Shown here: positions 31,684-40,585 of the stretch, piece after piece
Layout: every line of letters begins with the position of its first letter
How positions within the stretch are numbered: the stretch's first letter is position 1
Source of the DNA: Lucinisca nassula
Taxonomy: Eukaryota; Mollusca; Bivalvia; Lucinida; Lucinidae
Assembly (NCBI GenBank): GCA_963580285.1
Contig: OY757017.1
Coordinates: forward strand, 10,924,538 to 10,988,537
Length of the DNA stretch: 64,000 nt
Direction of reading: 5' to 3'
The notes under the pieces: generated by a model
Told to the model about the DNA's origin: nothing
The model's input: only the letters and a program-made list of their open reading frames with translations
Database searches by the model: none
Position numbers and translations under genes: made by a program

Positions 31684-34600
31684 TTCCATCTGGTGCTATG
31701 TATCTTTTTGTGTCTAAAGGAGAAAGTGTAGTCTTATTTACTTTTAATCCATATATGTTGTGATGCATTGAGCGTAGCATGTTCATTGAGTGTGTGTATT
31801 TCTTTTTGTTGAATAATGCATCTCTGTAGTTTTCAAAATTGATTTGTTTTTTGATTACATATTTTTTTGTTCCTTTCGCTTTTTTGATGACTTGTTCATC
31901 TGCTCTTAATACTGAATATAGTTTAGGACGAAGACCAATATATTCTGATATTGGAACACCAGCACATTCATCCTTCATCTTACCTATGACCTTCTTGTTT
32001 GTTTCATCGTATAGTGGATGTTCTTTTGGATAATCAGAGAAATCGTATTCATCTTTCATTTCAGACATATCTTTGTAAGCATCTTTGGTTTTGATATCTA
32101 CTAATAAACTGTCAGTATCGGTGTATAACAAGGTGCAGTTATCACCATACTTCTTTTTCAATGTATTATAATACCAATCATACATAAGATGTTTTGATAA
32201 ATCTAAAACACAGAAGCCAACATATATTGGTTTATTTAGAGTTAATCTTGTTTTATTCACTTGAATGGCAGATAACTCATCAGAGAACTTTACTCTACGA
32301 TTGAAGTTTGGTTTGGCTATTATCTTGCGGATTTTTTCATTTTCACTGCCATCTGTTTTGACTAATTTAATATCAACTCTTTTACGTATGTTTTCCATTG
32401 TTTTGCCAAATACTGAGTTGTTCATAAGTTTAAAGAAATCTTTTTCAAATGTAGTCTTTGCTTTTTTACGTAATTCTGTATTCAGACGTATGTAAGGTTC
32501 CATCCAAGGTTTCTCATCAAATTCTAATATTCTGTGTATTTTTTTTATTTTCATACCAAGTTGTTTGTATAGTCTCAAGTTCTTGTAATGTACTACATAT
32601 TTCTTCTTATCCATTAGATTGGGGACAAGTTTTTCTGTTTTTAACATACTATTTTCAATTAGTTCATTTTGATAGTCGGATAACCATTCTTTTTTAATTG
32701 CTAATTTTTCAGGTGCAAGTGGATAGTCATTATGTAGTTTATGTAAATGTTTAGGATATTCTAAATCTACTTCATATATTCTTCCTCTACCTTTTTTTAG
32801 TGGTTGAAGTTCTCCATCTATTAAATCTTTATTAGTTATCCATTTGAAACCACCATATGGAAGTGGTTGGCTCATTGAATGACCATATAAATTATTTGCA
32901 TCTAAATACATTATGTAATTGTCTTCTTCATCTGGATTATAATCTGCGACATATTTATTGTTTGCTTTTGCGTGTCTTTTAGAAACCATACTTATTCCAC
33001 CTCTCATTCCTTTTTCAATGAAAAGATGCATATCCAAATCTGATAGAAGTTGTAATTCTATTTTTGTGTATTTTAGAAGAGCATCCCAAGATAGACCAGG
33101 TGCAGTGTAGTAATGTAGAGGGTCAAGTTTATAGTTATTCATACAGGTTTCTCTAAACTTTTGAAAAACATCTGCAAGTAAGAGAACATCTGTTTTGAGA
33201 TATAAATCATGATAATCACCAAGTGTTTTACAGTTAAATTGTTTCCATACTTTTTGAGCGTGTTCATAGTCTTTTTGTTTGATACTTTCATCTGTTAGAG
33301 AACTGTAGAATTTGTCTATTGGTGGTAGTTCAGTTTCATTGAATCTTTCTTGACTGTCAATATATTCGTATGGATAGATACCTTTACGAGCAAGAAGATG
33401 TGAGTTAGTTGTATGTTTTACAGTTAATGGTAAGTCTGATTTGTTGAGTTGTTCATATCTTGTATTGTGGCATTTTTTACATTTTGCTGTTAATAACCAA
33501 TTTTCATTGATGTTTATTTCTTCTGTATCTTTACATTTTTCACATTCTGTTCTTACACCAATTGCTCCATCTACCAACTTTTCAAGAGAGGAAGCCATAA
33601 ATTGAAAACTGTCTAAGAATTTCAGTTGTCCAATGTTGAATGAGATGAATTTCTCTGCATTATTTGCAATACAAGTAATGTTTCCACTTGCTTTGTGTAT
33701 TTTCTGCATTATTAGATGGCTATCATAACCTTTTAAGTTGTGGAAGACAACTGGAATTTTGGTTTTATTTGGTTTGATTGCAAGTTTTAGATTACAAGAT
33801 TTGTGTGCTGGTCCTCTATATTCTCCTGTGAAATGACAGTGGTCTTTTACTTTTGGGTTGTTTTTGTTATTTCCTATTTCTTGTTCGCATATCCAACATT
33901 TGGTGGCATTTTCATAGTCTTCAGTGTTTTGCTCTGTTAATGGTTCGGGGTGAGCAAAGATGTTATTGATATTGCTAACCTCACATTTTAAGTGATTCAA
34001 AAATACTTCAACAACATCTTTACCTCTGTAGATAACAGGTTCTTCAGCTTCACCATCATATCTGACAACTTGATAACCAAATCCACACGCTTCGTGTTCG
34101 CTTGTTATTTCTGATTTATCTCCTTTTTGTTCTGTTTTAGGTTTGATTATGCTTTCAAAGTCGGCATAAATGACATATGGAACAGGCATTTGATTTTGAT
34201 GATTTTTAAACTTGATAGTACCGTTTGAGGGCATTTCTATTCGCATTGGAGATTTATTTATGCCTTCACAGTCTTCTTTGTGTTTGATTAGTAGGTCTTC
34301 TCTTGTAAAACCATAAAGACATCTATCACAGAAATGTGTTTTATCTTTGTGTTTATTGTTCTGATTGTAAAGTAATCTATTAAGGTTTTTAATAAAACAG
34401 TGGTGATATTTTGTTTCTTTTTGTGGTTTTTCATCTGGATTATAATTTTCATCTATTTCTCCTTCTTCACTATCATCAATTTCCTCTTCAACTTCTGTTA
34501 TCAAAAGCAGGTTAATTCTTTCTTTATCATTTGATTGATTTGAAATATGATATGGAAATACAGTAAGTTTCTCTGTCTTTTTTGTGATTGTATATCCATA

Positions 34601-34768
34601 AACATTGATTGCTATATTGTTTTGTTTCTCAACTTTTGGTATTTGTGAGATTGGTGTGGGAAAGTCAATTCCTTCCATATTCAGATTAGGACATTTTTTA
34701 TAACTATATACATTATTCAAGTTATATTTGCTGGATATAAAGCAGATTTCAATGACCATTCTAAACAT
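31646..34768 (-). CDS. protein-primed family B DNA polymerase, main part
   Basis: 1040-aa frame. In order: C2H2-like finger (CDRC...HKEDC, about 147-167); Exo I YADFES (201-206); an endonuclease VII-like Cys/His cluster (CWIC...KDHCHF...KSCN, 291-326); Exo II FHNLKGYDS (342-350); a CxxC...CxxC zinc ribbon (409-433); Exo III YLKTDVLLLADVF (523-535); motif A DANNLYG (623-629); motif B NSVFGKT (784-790); motif C YTDTDS (882-887). All polymerase and exonuclease residues expected are there. The N-terminus lies in the next frame upstream, so the ATG at 34768 is probably not the real start. It would replicate the element from a terminal protein primer. Confidence 0.95.
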   Translation of the reverse strand: MFRMVIEICFISSKYNLNNVYSYKKCPNLNMEGIDFPTPISQIPKVEKQNNIAINVYGYTITKKTEKLTVFPYHISNQSNDKERINLLLITEVEEEIDDSEEGEIDENYNPDEKPQKETKYHHCFIKNLNRLLYNQNNKHKDKTHFCDRCLYGFTREDLLIKHKEDCEGINKSPMRIEMPSNGTIKFKNHQNQMPVPYVIYADFESIIKPKTEQKGDKSEITSEHEACGFGYQVVRYDGEAEEPVIYRGKDVVEVFLNHLKCEVSNINNIFAHPEPLTEQNTEDYENATKCWICEQEIGNNKNNPKVKDHCHFTGEYRGPAHKSCNLKLAIKPNKTKIPVVFHNLKGYDSHLIMQKIHKASGNITCIANNAEKFISFNIGQLKFLDSFQFMASSLEKLVDGAIGVRTECEKCKDTEEININENWLLTAKCKKCHNTRYEQLNKSDLPLTVKHTTNSHLLARKGIYPYEYIDSQERFNETELPPIDKFYSSLTDESIKQKDYEHAQKVWKQFNCKTLGDYHDLYLKTDVLLLADVFQKFRETCMNNYKLDPLHYYTAPGLSWDALLKYTKIELQLLSDLDMHLFIEKGMRGGISMVSKRHAKANNKYVADYNPDEEDNYIMYLDANNLYGHSMSQPLPYGGFKWITNKDLIDGELQPLKKGRGRIYEVDLEYPKHLHKLHNDYPLAPEKLAIKKEWLSDYQNELIENSMLKTEKLVPNLMDKKKYVVHYKNLRLYKQLGMKIKKIHRILEFDEKPWMEPYIRLNTELRKKAKTTFEKDFFKLMNNSVFGKTMENIRKRVDIKLVKTDGSENEKIRKIIAKPNFNRRVKFSDELSAIQVNKTRLTLNKPIYVGFCVLDLSKHLMYDWYYNTLKKKYGDNCTLLYTDTDSLLVDIKTKDAYKDMSEMKDEYDFSDYPKEHPLYDETNKKVIGKMKDECAGVPISEYIGLRPKLYSVLRADEQVIKKAKGTKKYVIKKQINFENYRDALFNKKKYTHSMNMLRSMHHNIYGLKVNKTTLSPLDTKRYIAPDGITTYAYGYQPEQ

Positions 34769-35565
34769 CTATTATCATTGTTTTTCATATTAATTATTGC
34801 TTGTTTGTTTGCTATTACTTTTGGAAGAGGAATATATGAAGAACCTTTGAGTGGTTCATATTTTGCTATGTTAACATAGAGTTTGATACAATGGTCAATT
34901 TCTAAACCTGTTGCGGTATTTGTGAATTTTTCAATCCATGTTTGTAAATAAGCTGTTTGTTTGTTATAGTTTTCATCTAAATTATTTTCATTAAGAACTG
35001 CACATTGTTCTCCGTGTGATGCACCGATAACTTCTTTTCTTTCACCATTAAGTTCATCTTTAAAGAATTTTAGAGATAATCCTATTGAAAATTTAATGCC
35101 ATTGTATTCTTTAATGTCTTCATTAATTTTATCTATAATGACAGATTTTTTTTCATTAAACAAAATATTTGGATCTTTAAATTTATGAGCATCTATTTCA
35201 TACGCTTTGAAGTAATTGCATAATGGTTTATCAACCAGTTTCAGAGCATTTTTCTCTTCTTTAGTATCTTCATCATTAATTTTTTCACTTGTTTTAACAG
35301 CATTTTGTTGCTGTCGTTTTCTTATCTTTTTATTTCTACGTCTTTTACGCAGATTTTCCAACGTAGAAGTTTGTTGTGGAGGCTCTTTAAGAGCATCAAC
35401 CATTTTACGCAATTGTTCATCGTTAATAACTCCATCACGATGAAGATTTAATATATATTGTACATCTTTGTTACTCATTCTTTTTACCATTATTATTTTT
35501 TTCTTTAATAAGATTTTTTTTTTATTTAAAAAATATAAAATATAAGTAAAAAAAATGGAATGCAC
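34717..35565 (-). CDS. N-terminal part of the Polinton DNA polymerase, frameshifted from the main part
   Basis: The frame of 282 codons probably begins at the ATG at 35490 (MVKRMSNKDVQYILNLHRDG), because the upstream residues are low complexity and overlap the divergent gene. It has a basic segment RKRRRNKKIRKRQQQ. The distal motif GSSYIPLPKVIANKQAIINM then CLEWSLKSALYP is characteristic of the region just before the exonuclease domain in Polinton polymerases. The frame ends at 34717 while the main part is open from 34768 in the -1 frame, so the two overlap and are colinear halves of one gene. A one-base lesion, assembly error or recoding near 34730 would explain it. Confidence 0.85.
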   Translation of the reverse strand: MHSIFFTYILYFLNKKKILLKKKIIMVKRMSNKDVQYILNLHRDGVINDEQLRKMVDALKEPPQQTSTLENLRKRRRNKKIRKRQQQNAVKTSEKINDEDTKEEKNALKLVDKPLCNYFKAYEIDAHKFKDPNILFNEKKSVIIDKINEDIKEYNGIKFSIGLSLKFFKDELNGERKEVIGASHGEQCAVLNENNLDENYNKQTAYLQTWIEKFTNTATGLEIDHCIKLYVNIAKYEPLKGSSYIPLPKVIANKQAIINMKNNDNRCLEWSLKSALYPANIT

Positions 35566-35821
35566 ATTCTTGAAAATTGGTAATCACGAACAATGTCATT
35601 CAAAAGCGACCAAAAATTCAAAATATTGCAAACTGCATAATTATCTAATGAAAAAAAGTAAAGTTAAACCCTGTCTGAAATGTGGAAAAGGAACTTGTGC
35701 TAAATATCAAATATGTGTTCCTTGTGGAGCGCAAAAAGAGAGATTAAAACATCGATATTATGAATTGGTGAAGCCGTATAATGATGAAGTTAAGAGATTA
35801 TTGCATATTGAAACTGTGTAG
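35555..35821 (+). CDS. small zinc-binding-like protein
   Basis: 88 aa with ten Cys and several His: a CTF...QCHSKAT...YCKLH cluster (3-28), then CLKCGKGTCAKYQICVPCG (40-58), and a basic amphipathic tail (QKERLKHRYYELVKPYNDEV). Spacing suggests two metal sites, but it does not match a finger family I can name. The ATG follows AAGTAAAAAAA and is divergent from the polymerase gene, with 64 bp between this start and the favoured polymerase start. A DNA-binding or regulatory role is inference only. Confidence 0.7.
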   Translation: MECTFLKIGNHEQCHSKATKNSKYCKLHNYLMKKSKVKPCLKCGKGTCAKYQICVPCGAQKERLKHRYYELVKPYNDEVKRLLHIETV

Positions 35822-35939
35822 TCAGTGTTGTTCTGCGCATCTCTGTCTCTAAAGGCGAGTACTTAAGATTTGCTACAGCATTGTATAAGCATTACTTAAT
35901 CATTGCATAAACATTACTTAATCATTGCTAAAAAAATAA
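35822..35939. promoter_or_regulatory. intergenic block with duplicated motif shared with the left subterminal region
   Basis: Between two convergent gene ends, TAAGCATTACTTAATCATTG is followed by ATAAACATTACTTAATCATTG. The complement of GCATAAGCATTACTTAA lies just inside the left inverted repeat (28636-28656). The shared stretch is about 21 bp with one difference per copy. It could be a termination, origin or packaging signal, or the scar of an internal rearrangement. No function is proven. Confidence 0.6.
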
Positions 35940-36569
35940 TCAATCAACCAACCAATAACCAGTAGGCTGGTCAGTCTTCAAAATTAACTTACGATGCTTC
36001 TTTTTTTTCAGTTCTTCTTTTATTCTCTGTCGTTCTTCCAAAGTAGGAATAACATCATTCTCTCTTAAACAATTTTCAAAACTATCTCTATCTTTTGTGT
36101 AGAACATGCATAGCCATTTTGTTTGTTCTCTTAAATCTTTTAACACAGAATTATATCTCTGCGAAATAACCCACACTGATTGTTCTGCATGCCTACCAGA
36201 AAATGCTAATTCTGATAACATATCTTTTTTCTTTGTTAGTTCTTTCGTTGCACTGCAATCATCAATAATGTAGAGAGTAGAATGACCAGCATATTTATTA
36301 AAGAACATTCTTAATAGTTCTTGTAGTTTTTCTTCTCCATTAACAATAGGATTAACAATTGTTATATTTTTTGTTTTAGGCTTTCTAACATCACCAATCC
36401 ACTCACGATTTTTATAAGCCTTGTTCCATTGAATGGTTGGGCAAAGTATAACAATATGTTTAAATACTTGACGATATTCCTCTTCCAAAAGGTCAAGGAC
36501 AAACTCTGTTTTCCCGCATCCAGTTTGACCACATATAATAGCACAATGAGGATATTTTGGTAGTTCCAT
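35940..36569 (-). CDS. FtsK/HerA-type genome-packaging ATPase
   Basis: 209 aa. Walker A is GQTGCGKT (14-21), Walker B is LYIIDD (99-104), and SGRHAEQSVWVISQRYNSV (about 124-142) carries the polar sensor Gln. This matches the A32-like packaging ATPases of Polintons and related dsDNA viruses, which pump DNA into capsids. The length is in the usual range. The frame is intact. It lies downstream of the major capsid gene on the same strand, 20 bp apart, with its own A-rich leader (ACAAATAAAAATGG). Confidence 0.95.
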   Translation of the reverse strand: MELPKYPHCAIICGQTGCGKTEFVLDLLEEEYRQVFKHIVILCPTIQWNKAYKNREWIGDVRKPKTKNITIVNPIVNGEEKLQELLRMFFNKYAGHSTLYIIDDCSATKELTKKKDMLSELAFSGRHAEQSVWVISQRYNSVLKDLREQTKWLCMFYTKDRDSFENCLRENDVIPTLEERQRIKEELKKKKHRKLILKTDQPTGYWLVD

Positions 36570-36589
36570 TTTTATTTGTAAAAAAAATA

Positions 36590-37855
36590 TTAATAACTGA
36601 CTTCTTTAAATCTACCATCTTCAAAGTTGATTTGTGCATCTTGTATAACAAACAAATAAAGATTGATTGGTTCATCTGCTCCTGCTTCTTTCGTTATTTG
36701 TATTGTGATACCTTCTGATGCATTTTCAATTCTTCTTCCAGAACCATGAAGTGTATTATCATCAGTTGAACGTAAATCCAACCATAAAGCATACCTGTTC
36801 GTTAGATATTTCTCTATTGTTGTATCAGTAAAATATAAATCTTTAACAACCATACTTGTTTCTTTGTTTCTTTTTGAATTCAAAGCAAAGAATTTATTTA
36901 TTTCGTCCCAGTGTTGGTGGGACTTCATTCCTTGACTATACAATTGATTCGGAATCCCTCCTATTGTCATTTCCACTTTTGTAATTTCTGGATTATAATA
37001 TTCTTCTGTGCTGGCCCTTTCAGGATCTTCGAATAGCATAAGAATTCCTTTCATACTTCTTGCAGGAACATTTAGATTGATATTCCATAGTGTATCAGAT
37101 TTGTTTTTAGGTATTTTTCTGTGTCTTAGTATTCTGTCATACAAAATAACCATTTTACCATCAACTTGCTGTCTTATTTGTCTTGCTAATTCAGTATCAG
37201 AAACAATATCAAATTCCAAACAAATATTTTTGATTGTATAAGATGAAATTGCATCGCCTGATTTAATTACTTTATTATAATCATTGAATGTAAGTTCATA
37301 TTCAAGTCTATCTCCTAATCCAGCTTGATAAAAAGGCATATGGGTTTCCAATAATTCAAAATCAAGTGGGATGCAAAACCTGTTTCCATATGCTTTTGCG
37401 ATGGCTTGATCTTCTTTATCTGCTGTTGCGTTTCCTGCACCCACTCTATGTTTCAACATGTTCTCTTTGCCAACGCCTTGATATACCATATTTACACGTT
37501 CTGAAATAGTCTTCCATAAATCAATATAACAATGATAGATGTCACTATCGTCAATGGACATAACTTCATTTCCACTTATTCTAATTGTTGTTTTCTTAAT
37601 TATTGCTCTTCCTATGTTTTGAAATATAGTTGCATTTGCATCTTTAGAGGTTAGTTCAATTTCAAATGCTAATCTGACTGTTCCGGGAACAATAACATCA
37701 TTACCACTTAGATTAGGAAATCTCACTAACAATTGTTGATTTTGGTCAATAGTTGAAGGGTTATTTGTTATTACTACACTTTGGCGAATGCCTTTTACAC
37801 CACGTGGTTCTCTTAATTTTCTGTAAGGGTTTAGTTTATCTCCGCAAGCTGACAT
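36590..37855 (-). CDS. major capsid protein, double jelly-roll type
   Basis: 421 aa, intact. The N-terminal half contains NPSTIDQNQQLLVRFPNLSG and VPGTVRLAFEIELTS, then NIGRAIIKKTTIRISGNEVM. Further on are PFYQAGLGDRLEYELTFND and the C-terminal NLYLFVIQDAQINFEDGRF. These are the features I know from Polinton capsid proteins, whose fold is two jelly-rolls and which form hexon-like trimers. It supports the view that such elements can build virions. Its start is divergent from the gene at 37901, only 45 bp away, with A/T-rich promoter-like sequence between. Confidence 0.92.
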   Translation of the reverse strand: MSACGDKLNPYRKLREPRGVKGIRQSVVITNNPSTIDQNQQLLVRFPNLSGNDVIVPGTVRLAFEIELTSKDANATIFQNIGRAIIKKTTIRISGNEVMSIDDSDIYHCYIDLWKTISERVNMVYQGVGKENMLKHRVGAGNATADKEDQAIAKAYGNRFCIPLDFELLETHMPFYQAGLGDRLEYELTFNDYNKVIKSGDAISSYTIKNICLEFDIVSDTELARQIRQQVDGKMVILYDRILRHRKIPKNKSDTLWNINLNVPARSMKGILMLFEDPERASTEEYYNPEITKVEMTIGGIPNQLYSQGMKSHQHWDEINKFFALNSKRNKETSMVVKDLYFTDTTIEKYLTNRYALWLDLRSTDDNTLHGSGRRIENASEGITIQITKEAGADEPINLYLFVIQDAQINFEDGRFKEVSY

Positions 37856-37900
37856 GTTTTTATTAAAAGATAAAAAATATTTTTAAATAATAAATAAATA

Positions 37901-39223
37901 ATGGCTGAATATGAAAATCCTGAGTATGACAGGGAGGATTATGATGAAGAAGCAGAAACATCTTTTACAGATGAAGAGCAGTTTCAGAGAACATTAAATA
38001 GTCAGTTTGCTGGTTTGAATGATTTAACCGGTGATGATTGGAAAACTCTGCGTAATAGCATAGGTCAAAAAATGATAGATAGATTTTACGAAAGGAATGA
38101 TGAATCTAAACGTAAAATCAAAGGTTTGTCTCTCAAGAAAGATGATATAGGGAGACCAATGTTATATGTTAAAGATGAAGGTGGAAAGGATATTGCATTA
38201 ACATATTATCGTTCCAATGCACCAGATGAAATAGCAACATTTTTATCATTTAATACTTTGCAAAGGAAATATGGTGTTGATTTTGTTAGGAATGTATTAG
38301 GTGTAGATGATTTTAAACCATCTGCTACAAGACTTAAAGAAGGTAGAAAAGCATTCACACAATTACTTCAAACGAGAACTCAAATAACACAAACAGAAGA
38401 AGAAATACCTTTACAAGATATATCATCACAAGAACAAACTCAAGAACTATTAAATACAACAGTTGATGTAGAAACTGCTGTGAAAACATTGGAGACATCA
38501 TTTACTAATGAACAAGAAACACAAACAGATTGGACAAAAAGAGAGATTGATGGAATAGCAAATGCAATGACAACAGTCAAAGAAGAGATAGCAAATGAAT
38601 TGGCAAAACTGAATGAAACAAATAAAGACTTAGCAAAAGAAAATACAAAATTAGAACAAGCCAAAGCAGACAATGATGAATTTCAAATAGAAAGGATAAG
38701 TAGTCGAATCAAAGAGTTAGAAAGTGAGAGAAGTGCAAGATTGGAAGTTATTAATGTTAATAAAGATAAACTACGTAGTCAGGTAAATAGAATCAAAGAG
38801 ACTATAAACAAAGTATTACAAGAAGACACTACATTGGGTGAAAGAATTAGAACATTATTCAGAGAACAAGGCATTACAATTGTTAGTATTTTAACCGCTT
38901 TTGGAATGATTATTGGAGTTATTGTTGAGGCTGTTATTCCTACTGGTGGTGGTACTACTTCAACCCCTCCTTCTCCACCAAAAGGGGGTGTTAAAGATTG
39001 GGTTAAGAAACAATTATCAAATCTTGGTAAATTACTTTCTACCCTTGCAGGAAAAGTAGCTTCTACAATACCAGGTATTATTGGTTCTATTGTGTCTTGG
39101 TTGTTGTCTTCTGCGGGTAAAGTTGTTAATTGGTTTGGAGAACATCTATGGGCATTAGTTGTATTGGTTGCTGGATTGTTATATGCATCTGCAAGAGAGT
39201 TTATAAGAAAAAAAAGAACTTAA
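37901..39223 (+). CDS. Polinton coiled-coil membrane protein, probable virion component
   Basis: 440 aa. The N-terminus is acidic (YDREDYDEEAETSFTDEEQF). A globular region to about 165 is followed by a Gln/Thr-rich linker, then a long coiled coil (about 215-310, with KLNETNKDLAKENTKLEQ). The C-terminal 115 residues hold a hydrophobic segment (about 327-347), a Gly/Pro/Ser linker and two further amphipathic or membrane segments ending in RKKRT. Its place next to the capsid gene and its make-up suggest a minor virion or membrane-active protein; that is inference. It overlaps the convergent gene by 4 bp. Confidence 0.75.
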   Translation: MAEYENPEYDREDYDEEAETSFTDEEQFQRTLNSQFAGLNDLTGDDWKTLRNSIGQKMIDRFYERNDESKRKIKGLSLKKDDIGRPMLYVKDEGGKDIALTYYRSNAPDEIATFLSFNTLQRKYGVDFVRNVLGVDDFKPSATRLKEGRKAFTQLLQTRTQITQTEEEIPLQDISSQEQTQELLNTTVDVETAVKTLETSFTNEQETQTDWTKREIDGIANAMTTVKEEIANELAKLNETNKDLAKENTKLEQAKADNDEFQIERISSRIKELESERSARLEVINVNKDKLRSQVNRIKETINKVLQEDTTLGERIRTLFREQGITIVSILTAFGMIIGVIVEAVIPTGGGTTSTPPSPPKGGVKDWVKKQLSNLGKLLSTLAGKVASTIPGIIGSIVSWLLSSAGKVVNWFGEHLWALVVLVAGLLYASAREFIRKKRT

Positions 39224-39846
39224 TAAATTTCATACATAATTAATAGTCCAATTGCAATACTACCAACTATTAATGCTGTTTTGTTGTCTTCGTGTTGTAT
39301 TGCTTCTTTTTTTTCAACGGGTTCTGGTAGAGATTTGATTTTTGGTTCTGGTAGAGATTTCTTTGTTTCCTGATGTTTTGGTTCTGGTAGAGATTTCTTT
39401 GTTTCCTGATGTTTTGGTTCTGGTAGAGATTTCTTTGTTTCCTGATGTTTTGGTTCTGGTAGAGATTTCTTTGTTGGTGTGCCTTGTATAGTTGCAGGTT
39501 GTGTAGTAGGTGCAACAGGTTTAACATTTACATCACTATTGAAACCAAGTGTTTGATTTTCTGTTGCAATTACAATTTTATTATTATATCCAGCGATAGT
39601 GCCAATTTGTAAAATCATATTACTGGGAGACATATATAATCCAATACCATAAACAAAATCTACTTTACTTCTTGCATATTTGAGTGTGTTTTGATATCTT
39701 TGTATTTGACTTGGTAAATCAACTGGACTATTAATAGCGTCTTCAATGTTAGCAAGAAATTGTTTCTGAGCATCAAATCCTGTGCCTATTTTTAGTATTT
39801 CTACACGTGTTTGAGATTGTGCTCCTAATAGAGCCCATACAAACAT
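39220..39846 (-). CDS. C-terminal part of a conserved Polinton protein, with repeat tail and membrane anchor
   Basis: 208 aa from the first ATG, but the frame is open and shares phase with the gene upstream, the two being separated by a single TAA at 39886-39888. ALLGAQSQTRVEILKIGTGF and DAQKQFLANIEDAINSPVDL, then YARSKVDFVYGIGLYMSPSN, form the conserved body. A tail follows with the 12-residue repeat KKSLPEPKHQET three times plus partial copies (36-bp minisatellite, 39340-39470). A membrane segment lies at the end (TALIVGSIAIGLLIMYEIY). The start lacks the A-rich leader seen before other genes, which supports it being the second half of one gene. Confidence 0.75.
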   Translation of the reverse strand: MFVWALLGAQSQTRVEILKIGTGFDAQKQFLANIEDAINSPVDLPSQIQRYQNTLKYARSKVDFVYGIGLYMSPSNMILQIGTIAGYNNKIVIATENQTLGFNSDVNVKPVAPTTQPATIQGTPTKKSLPEPKHQETKKSLPEPKHQETKKSLPEPKHQETKKSLPEPKIKSLPEPVEKKEAIQHEDNKTALIVGSIAIGLLIMYEIY

Positions 39847-39885
39847 TCTAATACTTTCGTTAATTCGTTCAATACCTGTTTTTGT

Positions 39886-40554
39886 TTATCCTTTTGATTT
39901 GTCTAATATAAACATTGTCCAGGCGTCACTTATATCTACTGTATGTGCTATTTTATCATTTGGATTAAAGAATGGTCCATCACTTCTATGATCTTGTCTA
40001 TATTTTCCACTTGGTTTAAAATATTGTGTGTAACTCCCTAGACCACTGCATTTAGAACTACTTTCTAATTTTTGACGCCAATCTGTATTAGGTGAAACAT
40101 TGAATTCATTGCATAACTTTTGATAGGTTGCTTTGTCGTATGGGTTTTTGTAATAACAAAATGATGCATCTGTTGGTAAAGGTGTTTGAAGTTCTTTCAA
40201 AATACGAGCAATACAATAATAAACATGAAATGTATATACTGTTTTAGTTAGTCCTGAAGTGTTTTGCAAATGGTCTTGATAACTTACTCCACATCCTGCA
40301 GTGGCACACCAGACAGCAAAATTTAATTGACATTGCCACCAGTCAAATGATGAATGAAGCCATGTATTCCACGGTTCATTGGTGTGTAATGTTGGATTTT
40401 GATAGTTTTGAAATAAGTCGGGAAACGTTACTGGAAAATGGTCGTCTTTATTAACATAAATCGTTTGTTTTATAAGTTCAATATTCTTTTCGGTATATTT
40501 AGTATTGGGGTTATATGATGCATTGGAATTGTACTTGAATTCTTTAGGTATCAT
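39886..40554 (-). CDS. N-terminal part of a conserved Polinton protein, ended by an in-frame TAA
   Basis: 222 aa. Rich in aromatic residues: EPWNTWLHSSFDWWQCQLNF and AVWCATAGCGVSYQDHL, then FHVYYCIARILKELQTPLP and NTDWRQKLESSSKCSG. I recall this pattern from longer proteins in cnidarian and mollusc Polintons in which the region seen at 39846-39220 follows directly. Here a TAA stop splits them in the same frame, with an open, family-like 13-codon bridge. No function is known. I looked for adenain-type protease motifs and did not find them. Start and leader (AATCAATAATAAAAATG) are convincing. Confidence 0.8.
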   Translation of the reverse strand: MIPKEFKYNSNASYNPNTKYTEKNIELIKQTIYVNKDDHFPVTFPDLFQNYQNPTLHTNEPWNTWLHSSFDWWQCQLNFAVWCATAGCGVSYQDHLQNTSGLTKTVYTFHVYYCIARILKELQTPLPTDASFCYYKNPYDKATYQKLCNEFNVSPNTDWRQKLESSSKCSGLGSYTQYFKPSGKYRQDHRSDGPFFNPNDKIAHTVDISDAWTMFILDKSKG

Positions 40555-40585
40555 TTTTATTATTGATTATATATAAAAAATAAAA
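40555..40585. promoter_or_regulatory. 31-bp divergent promoter-like spacer
   Basis: Two divergent genes start 31 bp apart. The spacer contains TTATATATAAAAAATAAA, a TATA-like core next to both ATGs. Transcripts would have almost no leader. It is the shortest and cleanest example of the A/T-rich start signal used throughout the element. Confidence 0.6.

Noticed and set aside
32265..32697. Plus-strand frames of 76-79 codons inside the polymerase
   Set aside because: Shadows of the well-supported minus-strand DNA polymerase.
39886..40554. Adenain-type protease
   Set aside because: Cys- and Trp-rich, but no GxHW motif or ordered His-Glu/Asp-Gln-Cys set.
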